Shown here: positions 1 through 9,966 of the stretch, piece by piece
How positions within the stretch are numbered: position 1 is the first letter of the stretch
Layout: each line of letters begins with the position of its first letter
Origin: CAWATZ01 sp963784995
GTDB lineage: Bacteria; Planctomycetota; Planctomycetia; Gemmatales; Gemmataceae
Reading direction: 5' to 3'
NCBI GenBank assembly: GCA_963784995.1
Contig: CAWATZ010000006.1
Span: 62,001 to 126,000 of the forward strand
Length of the DNA: 64,000 nucleotides
Translations under genes and position numbers: made by a program
The notes under the pieces: generated by a model
Seen by the model: the letters and a program-made list of their open reading frames with translations, nothing else
Database searches by the model: none
Told to the model about the DNA's origin: nothing

Positions 1-1
1 G

Positions 2-673
2 GCTGCCGAGTGCATGCTGGCCGGCAACCGGACTGTACTCGAAGACATCGGCGGCCAGACGGCCCGCTTTATTGCCTGGTTTCACCAGGCCAGGGGGCCT
101 GACCCTGCCTCGTTCGCTCGCTTCCTGGAAGGCTTTCGAGGCGGCAAGACCGAGGAGGGAGGACAGGACCTGCTGCGGCGGGCGTTCACCCACTATCACC
201 GGGCCGCTTTGACTGACTCCGTACAGGTCAAGCAGCAGGCCGTCTTTCTGGCCAACTGTCTGGCCATCCTGCACGAACACGTACGTTTACAGCCTTACAT
301 TGCTGGCGCCCTGCCCTGGATCGTGCGGCGCTGCGTCACCTGCCGGCTGCTTCGTTACGACGTCGGACCGCTGCGCCTGGCCGTGGGCGACGACGTGCCC
401 AGCCTGGCCGGCCTGGATTATCCCGAATCGCTGCGGACGCTGACCGACCCGGAGCTGGTGGAGCTGCTGTTCGGCCGTGACGGCCTGGACCGTGGCGGCA
501 ACACCCTGGCTGGGACTGGAAGCAGCGACTGGACCCGTCTGGACCAGCGCATGAGATACGTGGTCAATCTCTTCCGCGCACTGCACCTGCACCCGGACGT
601 GTTCACGGCCCCGTATACGGCCAGCCAGTTCGAGCAGATTCGCGCCGGTCAGGTCCCACCAGGCCCGTTGTGA
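2..673 (+). CDS. Hypothetical protein, possibly 5'-truncated by the window edge
   Basis: I do not recognise this protein. The frame is open from base 2; the first ATG is at 14, so it is either a complete 219-residue protein starting there or the C-terminal part of a longer one. It has no signal peptide or obvious membrane segment. The middle (about residues 80-110) is hydrophobic and carries RRCVTCRLLRYDVGPLRLA, with one Cys-x2-Cys-like pair that is too isolated to call a metal site. It ends before a convergent gene at 731, so it is probably the last gene of its transcript. Codon use and GC match the neighbours. Confidence 0.55.
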   Translation, partial: AAECMLAGNRTVLEDIGGQTARFIAWFHQARGPDPASFARFLEGFRGGKTEEGGQDLLRRAFTHYHRAALTDSVQVKQQAVFLANCLAILHEHVRLQPYIAGALPWIVRRCVTCRLLRYDVGPLRLAVGDDVPSLAGLDYPESLRTLTDPELVELLFGRDGLDRGGNTLAGTGSSDWTRLDQRMRYVVNLFRALHLHPDVFTAPYTASQFEQIRAGQVPPGPL

Positions 674-730
674 TGGCACGGCACGTCGTCGGCTGTCGCG
701 ATCAAGGCAAGCAAGACTGAACCAAGCGGA

Positions 731-1507
731 TTAAATGTCGTTGGTCTTGCTAATGCGCGGAGCGATCAACCCAAGGAATGCGCGCACGTTCGGAATTCGA
801 GCCACCTCGACTAAAACCCAGTTATTATTAACTCCGGCTTTCGATATTTTGACAAACCCATTCTCCACCTTCAGTTGACCTACTTCACCCCAAGGAAGCT
901 CTTCTTGCCGATAGCCCAGGCCGGTGGGGTTAAGCGTAAAGTCCCCAAACGCTACTGTCTCGCCTCGTGCCAAAGCTTGTTGTAAAACCGGGAACCTGCG
1001 GCTCGTGACCTCTTGCTGAATTGTCTCCCCTAAGACCGCCATGTCGCGGAGAGGCCCTTTCACGATCACACTTTCCCCGTCGTAGCGGCGGAGAGTAAAC
1101 CGCTCTTCGCTGTGGTTGTATGAGCCATTGATGAACACGTGCTTCACGTCCTCGGTGACTGACTCAATGTCGTCCCATCGGCAGGCAGTCGCCTGACTAC
1201 CCACAATAACGACCAATCCATCCCGAAACACCAACACGCGCCGGCGCATCCTGAAGAGAGCGACTACCATCCCCACTACAAAAAACGAACAAAGTACTCC
1301 AACAATAATCAGAAAAGCCGTTCGATCACTATTGGCTGGCATCTTTCGAGCTGCCAAAGGCGTCAAAACAGCAAAGATCAACAGCAAGAGGAGCGGATAC
1401 ACCAAGCCGGTGCGTGTATGCCAAGAGGCGCCGCCCGCGTGTTCTGCTACAAGGGGACCGAGAGATTGCGTCACATCAGGTAGATCGTTCACCGATGGCG
1501 TGGCCAC
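731..1507 (-). CDS. DUF6585-like membrane protein
   Basis: This 258-residue protein has two hydrophobic segments (about residues 34-53 and 64-86), followed by a soluble beta-rich C-terminal half. The stretch after the second segment (RRRVLVFRDGLVVIVGSQA, then WDDIESV) has the look of PH-like membrane-associated domains of the DUF6585 type, which read 'strand, W-x-D-I'. The start is GTG at 1507, preceded by an AAGG-type site; the next in-frame ATG would remove the N-terminus. The role is unknown; a membrane-anchored sensor or scaffold is an inference. It is convergent with the upstream gene and in the same direction as the gene at 1544, from which about 36 bp separate it. Confidence 0.65.
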   Translation of the reverse strand: MATPSVNDLPDVTQSLGPLVAEHAGGASWHTRTGLVYPLLLLLIFAVLTPLAARKMPANSDRTAFLIIVGVLCSFFVVGMVVALFRMRRRVLVFRDGLVVIVGSQATACRWDDIESVTEDVKHVFINGSYNHSEERFTLRRYDGESVIVKGPLRDMAVLGETIQQEVTSRRFPVLQQALARGETVAFGDFTLNPTGLGYRQEELPWGEVGQLKVENGFVKISKAGVNNNWVLVEVARIPNVRAFLGLIAPRISKTNDI

Positions 1508-1543
1508 GTGCGTTACCTTGTTGGGTTCAGAAGGCCTCTGATG

Positions 1544-2599
1544 TTACTTCTTGGCGAGGATGAGATCCACCAGCCAGCACCCACGTACGTGCGTCGCTGG
1601 CCCGCGGCCGTGGTCAAGCAACTGTTCGTCCGCGCACCCGGCATCCTCGAGCGCGTCCGCCAGGATCGGCAGCTGGTCAAATGCGGACAACTCATACGCG
1701 CCACGAGCGAGGGCGACGACCTGGGACGTTCGCCACCCCGGATCGAACACCGGGGGTGGCCGGAACGGATTCCCGAACAGGTCGCGCAGGAACTCCGCCT
1801 GAGCCGCCTCCTCTGGCCCATCGTCCGGCGGGGCGGGCTGACAGCGGCGGGCATACCTCGCCCAGCGGCTGGCCTCGACTGCGGCTGTCCCCGCGTCCTC
1901 GGCGACCACGGCCGCGGCGGCAAGCGCGAATGCTCGGAGGAGGCTGCTGGCCTGGGAACTCGCTGCTGGCCTCATCCGGTGTCGTGCCAGATCCAATCTG
2001 TCCGCGGCTGTGGCGGAATCGGCGACTCGTTCGGCGGCCGCTACCGCTGACCGGCTCCACGGATCGTCCGAGAGGTCCCAGATCCTGCGGAAGCACGCGC
2101 ATCCGAACAGACGCAGCTTCCGATCGCTTCCCCGGCCCAGCAAGTGCGCCACCATCTGACCTGGATTGGCGCTGGTGAGCCATGCTGCTTCGTTCATCGG
2201 CCTCCGGCGCTCGAACGCAGCGGCCCGCTCGCGGGCCTGTTGCTCCAGCCCCGCTGCCAACCCGGCTTGACCGCTTGCCCGCTCCCATAACTCGCCTTGT
2301 ACCCGGACAGCCTCCGGCGGGTATTCGACTGACCGGCCGTTCTCGACCGCCAGGCACCCCTCCTCGCGGGCCAGGCGGTACGCGAACTCGATCACTTCCT
2401 TCGTCAGACCGCCCGCCGGCGCCCACCGGCAGCGGGCGTATCCGTCCTGCACTCGGACAAACTCGGCCATGCCGGGCGGGTACTCAGCGAGAAGCCGGGC
2501 AATCCGCTCCGGGTCGATGGGCCGAGCGACCGCGAGGTTGCTCGAACTGACCGTGGCGGAGTTGAAGTGCCCAACCTGAGTGTAATGGATGAAGCTCAT
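1544..2599 (-). CDS. Gemmataceae paralogous family protein (HVRGCWxVDL C-terminus)
   Basis: The C-terminal two thirds match a large lineage-specific Gemmata family: MNEAAWLTSANPGQMVAHLL near residue 132, KLRLFGCACFRRIW, RDLFGNPFRPPP, LADALEDAGCADEQLLDH and the signature end HVRGCWLVDLILAKK. Members of this family are abundant and their function is not known. The N-terminal 120 residues differ from most members and may be a separate small domain. I chose the ATG at 2599 because a GGAG lies 8 bases upstream; an in-frame ATG at 2632 would add 11 residues. Cytoplasmic, with no signal peptide. Confidence 0.7.
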   Translation of the reverse strand: MSFIHYTQVGHFNSATVSSSNLAVARPIDPERIARLLAEYPPGMAEFVRVQDGYARCRWAPAGGLTKEVIEFAYRLAREEGCLAVENGRSVEYPPEAVRVQGELWERASGQAGLAAGLEQQARERAAAFERRRPMNEAAWLTSANPGQMVAHLLGRGSDRKLRLFGCACFRRIWDLSDDPWSRSAVAAAERVADSATAADRLDLARHRMRPAASSQASSLLRAFALAAAAVVAEDAGTAAVEASRWARYARRCQPAPPDDGPEEAAQAEFLRDLFGNPFRPPPVFDPGWRTSQVVALARGAYELSAFDQLPILADALEDAGCADEQLLDHGRGPATHVRGCWLVDLILAKK

Positions 2600-2850
2600 C
2601 GCCCCGCTCCGCCTTTGGGTCTGAATCACCATTCACTTTAGCACAGTTCGTCCTGCAGCTCCAATCAAACGCTTCAGAACCAATGCCTGCCCGTGGCTGT
2701 CCGCACGCCCGCCCGAATACCCTGGCCGGTGGCAGGCAGGCACGCTTTTGACCTACACTGGCACCTGTCCGACAAGAACGGGCAATCTCTGGCCTCTGAG
2801 CCATCCCTCAAAAGCTGGCAGGCAGGGCACGCACGGCGTTCAGGCCTGCA

Positions 2851-4026
2851 TCAACCGCTCGCCCGTTCCGCACCCGGCTCCTCTCCTTGCTTCTTCTCCG
2901 GCAGCAGACAGGGGACAGCCAGCTTCTGAATCGTTTGCCAGGCGTCGATGCGCTCCCGGAAGAAGGAGTTCCCGTTGCGGTTGTCAAACAGCGCCGCCAG
3001 TTCGCCGACTTGCTGGCCGAACCAGTTCGCCAGCTTCTGCGGCTCGTAGGTCCTGCCGGCGTCGTACAACGGAAACGCTTTCGGCAAGCGCAACGGAACA
3101 GTCCCGCCGGGGTTCGCCGCCGAGCCGTTCTGGGCCAGCCGATCGAAAAAGAAATGGCACGCCAGGAAGAAGTCGAAGCGCAGGGCCTGGCTGGCCGTGG
3201 CCAGGGCGGTGGGCAGCACCCGCTGGACAATGCGTAAACCGCGAGGCCAGTTGTCGGTCAGGGACAGGAACGTCAGGTGGTCGGCGTACTCGGTCAGGTT
3301 GTGTTCGACAGCCTTGTCGGCCAGCAGCTTCCACCCTCGGCGGTGATACTCCAGGGCCTGTTCCGGCCGACCCAGCCGCATCAGGGGCGGGAGCAGCTCG
3401 GGGTAGGTGCTGACGGGCTCGTAGCGGCGGCGAAACGGGCCGGTCAGCAACGGCTGGGCCGCTGCCAGCGCCTGTTCGTCCTGGCCGCTGAAGGTCAGGT
3501 ACTCCACCAGGAAATCCTGTTCGTTCTCCGGACCGTCGCTGAGCCAGTCGCGCGGGCTGGAGCAGTACGCTTCGTGGGCCTCGTCCGCTCGCTGGTGGTC
3601 TCCCATGCGCACGGCCACGTTGCGCCGCAGCAGGTGAATCGCTCGCAGGGTCGAGCCGGCGTTGCGGTAACGTTCCGTGATCTCTTCCAGGGAGGTGGCG
3701 ATTTGCTGCCGGCTCACCTGGGGAAAGAGGGGCAGGCTGAAGACTACCCAGCGGTGTTTCCACAGCAGCGGCTCCGGGCTGAACGTCTCCGGATCGCGAT
3801 CGCTCTGGGCCAAACACCAGCTGAAGGCGACCAGCAGCACCTGCGGCTGACCCGCCGCCATCGCCGCATCAATCAGCTCCAACCGGGTGTGGAAGCCGGC
3901 CTCGACGTCGCGGTGCTCGTCGGACAGGCGAACCGCCTCCTCGAGCAGGGCCACCTGGGTTGGGCTCGCCTCCAGGACGGAAGCGCGTTCGAGCAGATCT
4001 TGAATCGCACTGCGGTGGTCGATCAT
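2851..4026 (-). CDS. TPR-like helical repeat protein
   Basis: The protein has 391 residues and is predicted nearly all alpha-helical. Repeated helix pairs such as LLEEAVRLSDEHRDVEAGFH, a DQ/DEQALAAAQPLL block and RLGRPEQALEYHRRGWKLL resemble degenerate tetratricopeptide repeats. No enzyme motif or signal peptide is visible, so a cytoplasmic protein-protein interaction role is the most that can be said. The frame continues upstream to 4293, but the ATG at 4026 is preferred because it opens the helical region and leaves a 124-bp divergent promoter region shared with the WD40 gene starting at 4151. The C-terminus is low complexity and charged. Confidence 0.7.
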   Translation of the reverse strand: MIDHRSAIQDLLERASVLEASPTQVALLEEAVRLSDEHRDVEAGFHTRLELIDAAMAAGQPQVLLVAFSWCLAQSDRDPETFSPEPLLWKHRWVVFSLPLFPQVSRQQIATSLEEITERYRNAGSTLRAIHLLRRNVAVRMGDHQRADEAHEAYCSSPRDWLSDGPENEQDFLVEYLTFSGQDEQALAAAQPLLTGPFRRRYEPVSTYPELLPPLMRLGRPEQALEYHRRGWKLLADKAVEHNLTEYADHLTFLSLTDNWPRGLRIVQRVLPTALATASQALRFDFFLACHFFFDRLAQNGSAANPGGTVPLRLPKAFPLYDAGRTYEPQKLANWFGQQVGELAALFDNRNGNSFFRERIDAWQTIQKLAVPCLLPEKKQGEEPGAERASG

Positions 4027-4150
4027 GGCGCACCTTCTATCAAGTCGATTGGGAACACTTGGATCAATCATACCAGAAATCGCCATGTCGCTGCTCCGTT
4101 CGGCGGCCAGTATACTGGCATTGGCTTTTCTCCTTGTGAGGACCGGTCCC

Positions 4151-6695
4151 ATGAATGCTGGCGTTCTGCAAGCGGCGCTGCTGGTTGCCGTTACCATCGG
4201 GCTGGGCGGAGTCCTGGCCGGCAGACCCGTGGCCGACCCACCTCCGGCCGCTGCACCCGCCGGACCGGAGGCCGTGGCGCCGAAGGTCTGCACTGACCGC
4301 GCCGGGGACCCGCTCCCCCCGGATGCCCTGCTGCGCCTGGGGACCCTCCGGCACCGCTACCTGCACAACCATTACTCCCAGATTCGTCAGCGCCTGGCGG
4401 ACGGCAAGACGGCCCTGGCCAGCACTCCAACCGAGGTGCGCTGGGTGGACCTGGCCACCGGCCGGTTGACCGATTCCTGGCGGCTGCCCCGGGGGGAACA
4501 GGTCTGTGGCTTCTCTCCGGACGGCCGGCTCGCTCTGCTCTACCACGATGCGGTGCTTCGCCTGTGGGACCTGACGGCGCAGAGAGCTGCGGCCGTTCCG
4601 CGGCAATGGGGACCTGGGCCGCACGGTCACGGCCACCTTTGCTCCGGACGGCCGGGTCGTCGCGACCGAAAGCCACGGCGACTGTGGTTTCCGGGGATTG
4701 GTCCGTGTCTGGGACGTGGCCACGGGCCGGGAACTGTGGCAGGAAGGCGGGAAGAAATTCTTTGGTGGGCCTGCTCCTCTCGGCTTCCTTGGCGAGGAGA
4801 CGCTGGTGGTGTTCGATTGGGAGACGCTGCGAGTGAGCCTGCGCCACCGTGTCACCGGCCGGGAACAGCGCTCGTTCGCCACACGATCGCGCGAAGAGGC
4901 TGGGTGGAACGCGTACCTCTCGCCGGACGGCAAAACGGTCCTGATCGGGACAATGGGCAAGGCGGTCCGGGCCTGGGACGTGGCCACGGGCAAGGAGCTG
5001 CCGCCCCTGGAAGGGCCCAGGAGCCACGGCCGGTTGTGTGCCCTCGGCCGCTATGGCCGGACCCTCCTGACGACCGGGGAAGACCCGTTCGTCCTGGTCT
5101 GGGACTGGCCTGCCCGCAAACAGCGCGGACGGATCGAGCTGGGGGCTGGTCGAAGGGTCGAGCACCTGGCCATCTCCGCAGATGGCAAGCGGGCGGAGAT
5201 CGTCTGCTCCGACGAACACGCCCTGCGCTTCTTCGACCTGGAGAGCGGCAAGGAGCTGCCGTCGGCCGAGGGGCATCGCGGTGAGGTGCGGGGATTGGCG
5301 ATCACTGCCGATCACAAGGTCGTTTCGGCCGGCCTCGACAGTACCATCCGCACCTGGGACCTGAGCACGGGCCAGCCCCTGCACGTCCACGCAACGGAGC
5401 ATGCACGCGGCCTGGCGTCGCTGGCGGTGAGCGGGGACGGCCGACTGGTGGCGACGTATGAATCCAACCACGGCACGGTGGCAATCCATGACCGGGACAC
5501 GGGCCGGCAGGTGCGGACGATCGATCTGGGTTTGCAGGAAGTTTCGAGCCTCACCTTTGCTCCGGAGGGTCAGCTCCTGGCGTTCACGGGATACCGGAGG
5601 GGCCCAAACGATTGGCTTTACTCCCTGGTCCTGTGGGACGCCGGCCGGGGCCAGGAGCTGCGACGCCTGGAGGGGACGAAGTGGTATAGCCCACCCGCCT
5701 TCAGCCCGGACGGGCGGTTGCTGGCCGTGGCCTGCGGGGACCAGGTGCGGCTCCTGGAAGTAACCACTGGACAGCAGCGGACCGCCTTGCCTCGGAAGGA
5801 CGTGCATGTCCTGGCCTTCTCCCCGGATGGCAAGACCCTGGCCTGCGCGGATCAGGAAGGCATCCTCCTCTGGGAGCTGGCCACGTGCCTGGAGCGAGCC
5901 CGGATCGAGGTCCCGCCGGGATTGACTCGCGTGCTGCACTTCTCACCGGATGGCCGCTGGCTGGCGTGGGGTGTGGGGAACATTCTCGACGACGAGTCGG
6001 AGGCGGTCCATCTCTGGGACGTCTGGCGCGGCGAGAAGGTGCGCCCCCTGCTGGGGCACGACCGACGGGTTACCGGCCTGGCCTTTGCCCCCGACGGCCG
6101 CACCCTGGTCTCGTGCAGTTCGGACACGACCCTGCTGGTCTGGGACCTCACTGGCGTGGCGGCCTGGCAACCGCGGCCGGCGTCTCGGCCCGACGCAGCC
6201 GCGCTGGGGACGGCGTGGAACGATCTGGCAGGGAGAGACGCAAAGGCGGCGTACCAGGCACTGCAAGTGCTGGCCTCGGCACCGGCGCAGAGTGTCGCGT
6301 TCCTCCGCGAGCGCTTACGTCCCGCCCCGCCCCTGGACAGGAAGCAGGTCGAGCGCTGGCTGGCCGATCTGGACAGCGACGAGTTCGCCCAGCGTGAGAA
6401 GGCAGTGCGCGAACTGGAGCGGCTGGGAGAGCGCGTCGAGGCGCCACTGCGCCGGCTGCTGGCCGGCAGCCCGTCAGCGGAGGCCCGCCGCCGGGCCGAG
6501 GAGCTGCTGGCCGGGATCGAAGGCCCCGTCAGTAACGCCGAGCGACTGCAGCAGCTTCGAGCGGTGGAGCTGCTGGAGCGGATCGGCAAGGAGGTGGCGC
6601 GGGAGCTGCTCAAGGCACTCGCGGAGGGCGACCCGGAGGCTCCCCTGACGCGGGATGCGGCGGCTGCGTTCCGCCGGCTGGGCCGCAGGCCGTGA
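4151..6695 (+). CDS. Exported WD40 repeat protein with C-terminal HEAT-like tail (frameshifted)
   Basis: About 847 residues if one base is ignored. The start ATG at 4151 has GAGGA 8 bases upstream and opens a signal peptide (LQAALLVAVTIGLGGVLAG). WD40 units run through most of the protein (FSPDGRLALLY, VRVWDVATGRELW, IRTWDLSTG, LLVWDLTG), enough for about two propellers. The last 130 residues (RKQVERWLADLDSDEF, LERLGERVEAPLRRLL) are the charged helical tail usual in planctomycete WD40 proteins. The reading frame breaks at the G4 run 4608-4611: frame 2 before, frame 3 after, with the WD40 motif continuous across it (ATFAPDGRVVATE). A one-base insertion, real or a sequencing error, explains it. 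Likely periplasmic or surface-attached; ligand unknown. Confidence 0.8.
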
Positions 6696-6707
6696 GAGGA
6701 CCAAACG

Positions 6708-8012
6708 CTACCCTGCATCGCCCTCCTGTGGGGTTGCGTGGGAAGAGGTGGCGGAACTCGCCGTGAGCTGATTGCTGGGCTTCGCTCCGAGCGGTCTGGC
6801 CGTCGCCCGGCGGTGCCAGAGCCACGCTCCGACCCCGAGGGCCCCCAGGAGTGCTGTGCCGCCAACGGGAAGCCACGGAAACCGACGGGGGTTTTCATCC
6901 GCTGCCTCTTCCTCGACGTACCGGGCGTCCGGCCAGGCGGCGGAGGCGACCCCGCCTGGCCGGACGTCATGAGGGACCCATCCGGGGCGGGTGTTGTAGG
7001 GGAACAGCCAGAGATCATCCGACCACTGCCGGACGTCCTCCGGCTTGAGGTCGTAGGCCTGAATGTTGGTCAAGTAAAAGCGCTCGCCCGGGTGCAGCTT
7101 CTGAAAGAGCCTGGTCACGGTCGGAAGCCAGGGAGCCGATCCGCGCAGGAAAGGATCGTCCTGGGGAGCGGAGTAACTCTTGCCGGCATTGGGCTCGCAA
7201 CGGGGGGAATCCCAATCGCGGTAGTTGAGCGCGAAACCGCGGTGGACGTAGCCGAACTGGGAAAGCCGGTCGTTGATCCAGGCACCGAAGAACACGTAGA
7301 GGTTGACGCTGAAGGGGTCGCTCTGCAGGCCGGACATCTTCATGGGAAAATAGATGCCGTCGGAGCCGCCAGTCCGGAAGGAAAAGCGCAACGGATGCAG
7401 TTCCGCGACGCCGGCGTTTCCCGTGCTGGCGTCCTTGACCTTGATGCAAGCAAAGACGTATCCTTTTTCGCGATAGAAGCCGATCACGTCCTCGGCATCG
7501 TCGGGCAAGGACTGGTAACCCTCCTTTTCCAGCCACTGGTTGAGGGCCCCGGCCTGTCTCTCCCGGACGATGGCCACGGAGTAGCTGCCCACGACCCGCT
7601 TGGAGAGGACCTCAACCGGCTCCTGCCCCACCGCCTTGACGTCGCTCTTCGTCTCGGCCTTCGTTTCCGTCCTTCGGCCCCTCGACTGGGCAAGCCGATC
7701 CTGGACATACTGGTGCAGCTCCTGAAACAGTCTGGCGTCCTCCTTCTCCACCTTCGGCTCCCTGGGAAAGGGGATCACCCAGGCAAACTGGTCGTTCTTG
7801 CCCTTGATGCCGATCTTCAGGATGAGGTCCTCGAACGAACCGCCTTCCTGCTCCGACGTCCGGAACAGGATGATCGCTTCCTGGGAGCGTTCTTCGAGCG
7901 AACCGTTGTAGCCCCGCGGCCTGAATAGCTTGCCGTCACCGCGGACCTGCTCGGCGGCGAGGAAGAGCGCCAGGATGGATCCGAGAACAACACCGACGGG
8001 ATGATGCCGCAT
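6708..8012 (-). CDS. DUF2330 domain protein, membrane-anchored
   Basis: The 434-residue protein begins with a signal peptide (VVLGSILALFLAAEQVRGDG), followed by the hallmark DUF2330 opening in which a secreted protein reports 'QEAIILFRTSEQEG' and 'FAWVIPFPREPKV'. Near the C-terminus there is one transmembrane segment (WLPVGGTALLGALGVGAWLW) with a basic HRR after it, so the domain faces outside and is held by its tail. The family is widespread in bacteria and has no established activity. The ATG at 8012 has GAGGGAC upstream. It is divergent from the chitinase gene, sharing a 127-bp promoter region, and convergent with the WD40 gene ending at 6695. Confidence 0.85.
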   Translation of the reverse strand: MRHHPVGVVLGSILALFLAAEQVRGDGKLFRPRGYNGSLEERSQEAIILFRTSEQEGGSFEDLILKIGIKGKNDQFAWVIPFPREPKVEKEDARLFQELHQYVQDRLAQSRGRRTETKAETKSDVKAVGQEPVEVLSKRVVGSYSVAIVRERQAGALNQWLEKEGYQSLPDDAEDVIGFYREKGYVFACIKVKDASTGNAGVAELHPLRFSFRTGGSDGIYFPMKMSGLQSDPFSVNLYVFFGAWINDRLSQFGYVHRGFALNYRDWDSPRCEPNAGKSYSAPQDDPFLRGSAPWLPTVTRLFQKLHPGERFYLTNIQAYDLKPEDVRQWSDDLWLFPYNTRPGWVPHDVRPGGVASAAWPDARYVEEEAADENPRRFPWLPVGGTALLGALGVGAWLWHRRATARPLGAKPSNQLTASSATSSHATPQEGDAG

Positions 8013-8139
8013 GGGATGTCCCTCGCTGAGTTGGCAGGCCGCCTGGAACAGCCGCCACTGGCCGTGGTTTCGCTGTTATTCTAGGAGAAATACCAGGCGC
8101 GTGGCAGGATACAACCTCCCTTCAGGAGAAACCGCTCCG

Positions 8140-9378
8140 ATGAGTCGATTCCCCTTTGCTCTTCTGATCGCCGCCCTTCCAGGATTGCTGCTTCCGGGTT
8201 CCGCCCCGGTCGCCGAGAAGGAGCCGGACAAGAAGATCGTCGGCTACTTCGCCGAGTGGAGCATCTACGGCCGCAAGTACAACGTCGCCGACATCCCGGC
8301 CGGCAAGCTGACCCATCTCAACTACGCCTTCGCCAAGATCAATCCGGCCGGGGAGTGTACACTCATCGACTCCTACGCCGCCATCGACAAGGCCTATCCC
8401 GGCGACAAGTGGGACGCCGGCGTGCTGCGCGGCAACTTCAACCAGCTGCTCCAGCTGAAGCGCAAGCACCCGCACCTCAGGACGCTGATCAGCATAGGCG
8501 GCTGGACCCAGTCGGGCCTCTTCTCCGACGCCGCCCTGACCGAGGCGTCTCGGGGCAAGTTTGCCCGCTCCGCCGTCGCCTTCATGGTCAAGTACGGCTT
8601 CGACGGCGTTGACGTCGATTGGGAATATCCCGTCAGCGGCGGCCTGCAAGGCAACAAGACACGGCCTCAGGACAGGCAGAACTTCACCCTGCTCCTGGCC
8701 GAGCTGCGCAAACAGCTCGACGAGCGCGGCAAGCTCGACAAGAAGGCGTACCTGCTTACCATCGCCGCCCCGGCCGGGCCGAACACCTACCGCAACCTGG
8801 AGCTGGCAAAGATCCATGCGCATCTCGACTGGATCAACCTGATGACCTACGACTTCCACGGCAGCTGGAGTCCGCTCACAAACTTCAACGCACCGCTGTA
8901 TCCCTCGAAGGACGATCCCACGACCGACGAAACCATCCGCAAGCACTTCAACGTCGATTCGGCCGTGAAGGCGTACCTGGCCGCGGGAGTGCCGGCCGGG
9001 AAGCTGGTGGTCGGGGTGCCGTTCTACGGCCGGGGCTGGGCCGGGGTCAAGAAGGAGAACAATGGCCTGTACCAGAAGGCTGCGGGCCAGCCGCCGAAGG
9101 GCACCTGGGAGGCGGGCGTCTTCGATTACAAGGACCTGTCGGTCAACTACGCCGGCAAGTTCAAGCGGCACTGGCACAAGGAGGCCCAGGTCCCGTGGTT
9201 GTACGACGAGGCCCGCGGCATCATGATCAGCTACGACGATCCGCAATCGCTTCGGCTCAAGGCGGAGTACGTCCGCGACCACAAGCTGGGTGGGGCGATG
9301 TTCTGGGAACTGAGCGCCGACGACAGGGAGGACTCCCTGCTCAACGCCCTGGTCGGCGTCTTGCGGCCAGCGCGGTGA
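8140..9378 (+). CDS. Secreted chitinase, glycoside hydrolase family 18
   Basis: GH18 enzymes hydrolyse beta-1,4-linked N-acetylglucosamine polymers by substrate-assisted catalysis. The catalytic DxxDxDxE motif is intact in FDGVDVDWEYPVSGG (about residues 151-165), with the acid Glu present. Other family blocks are KIVGYFAEWSIYGRKY, LTHLNYAFAKI, LISIGGWTQS, LMTYDFHGSW and GAMFWELSADD. A signal peptide covers about the first 25 residues (FALLIAALPGLLLPGSAP). At 412 residues it is a single catalytic domain without a binding module. The ATG at 8140 is supported by AGGAGA 10 bases upstream; the frame extends further upstream without a good site. It probably allows use of chitin or fungal and arthropod debris. 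Confidence 0.95.
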   Translation: MSRFPFALLIAALPGLLLPGSAPVAEKEPDKKIVGYFAEWSIYGRKYNVADIPAGKLTHLNYAFAKINPAGECTLIDSYAAIDKAYPGDKWDAGVLRGNFNQLLQLKRKHPHLRTLISIGGWTQSGLFSDAALTEASRGKFARSAVAFMVKYGFDGVDVDWEYPVSGGLQGNKTRPQDRQNFTLLLAELRKQLDERGKLDKKAYLLTIAAPAGPNTYRNLELAKIHAHLDWINLMTYDFHGSWSPLTNFNAPLYPSKDDPTTDETIRKHFNVDSAVKAYLAAGVPAGKLVVGVPFYGRGWAGVKKENNGLYQKAAGQPPKGTWEAGVFDYKDLSVNYAGKFKRHWHKEAQVPWLYDEARGIMISYDDPQSLRLKAEYVRDHKLGGAMFWELSADDREDSLLNALVGVLRPAR

Positions 9379-9405
9379 CGTCCTGCCGCGCTGGCCCGAG
9401 GGCTA

Positions 9406-9876
9406 TCAACCTGGAGGCGCCGGCTTGCGTTCCAGGACCATCAGGGTCGATTCAGAGCTCGGGGCAAACGCCGCGGGTCTGGGGGCGTCGTACTCGCCCC
9501 GGCAAATCTTGAGTTTCGAGCCCTCGAAGACAAAGATGCCCTGCTTGGTCTTGCCCACGTCGGGGCCATGCAGGCAGACAAAATCAATTTCCGCGGGGCT
9601 CTTGGAGTTATCCACCCGGACCGAGGACAGTTCCAGCCTTCCAAGCGAGGCGAGAGAAGCATTCGTGACGACCTCTCTCTGCTTGAATTGCCCCTGGCTA
9701 AAGTTCAGCTGCAATCCCTTGGTGATCTTGGCGTCTGCCTGTTCACCCTTTTCGTTGAGTTCAAGGACGATCCAATCGCCTTCAAACGGCCCCAACCCGT
9801 TGTCGGGGGGTTTGGTGGAACAACCGGCGCAGACCAGAAGCAAGCCGGCAAGGAAACGAAGGTAGTTCGCGTTCAT
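9406..9876 (-). CDS. TIGR03067-type lipoprotein
   Basis: The protein has 156 residues with a lipobox (LLLVCAGC), so it is lipid-modified. The body follows the TIGR03067 pattern common in planctomycetes: 'FEGDWIVLELNEKGEQ', a central strand-rich region with IDFVCLHGPDVGKTKQGIF, then LKICRGEYDAPRPAAF and a C-terminal LMVLERK. The domain's function is unknown. I took the ATG at 9876 because it opens the lipoprotein signal; the frame is open upstream to 9963 with no signal there. It is convergent with the chitinase gene (27-bp gap). Confidence 0.85.
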   Translation of the reverse strand: MNANYLRFLAGLLLVCAGCSTKPPDNGLGPFEGDWIVLELNEKGEQADAKITKGLQLNFSQGQFKQREVVTNASLASLGRLELSSVRVDNSKSPAEIDFVCLHGPDVGKTKQGIFVFEGSKLKICRGEYDAPRPAAFAPSSESTLMVLERKPAPPG

Positions 9877-9966
9877 GAGGCGAGGTCCCGGACAAGGGGA
9901 AGATCGACGAGGTCCAGGAACGGTGGTTCCTGGACCTCCCGGAAAAACGAACGGACAAGACACTGG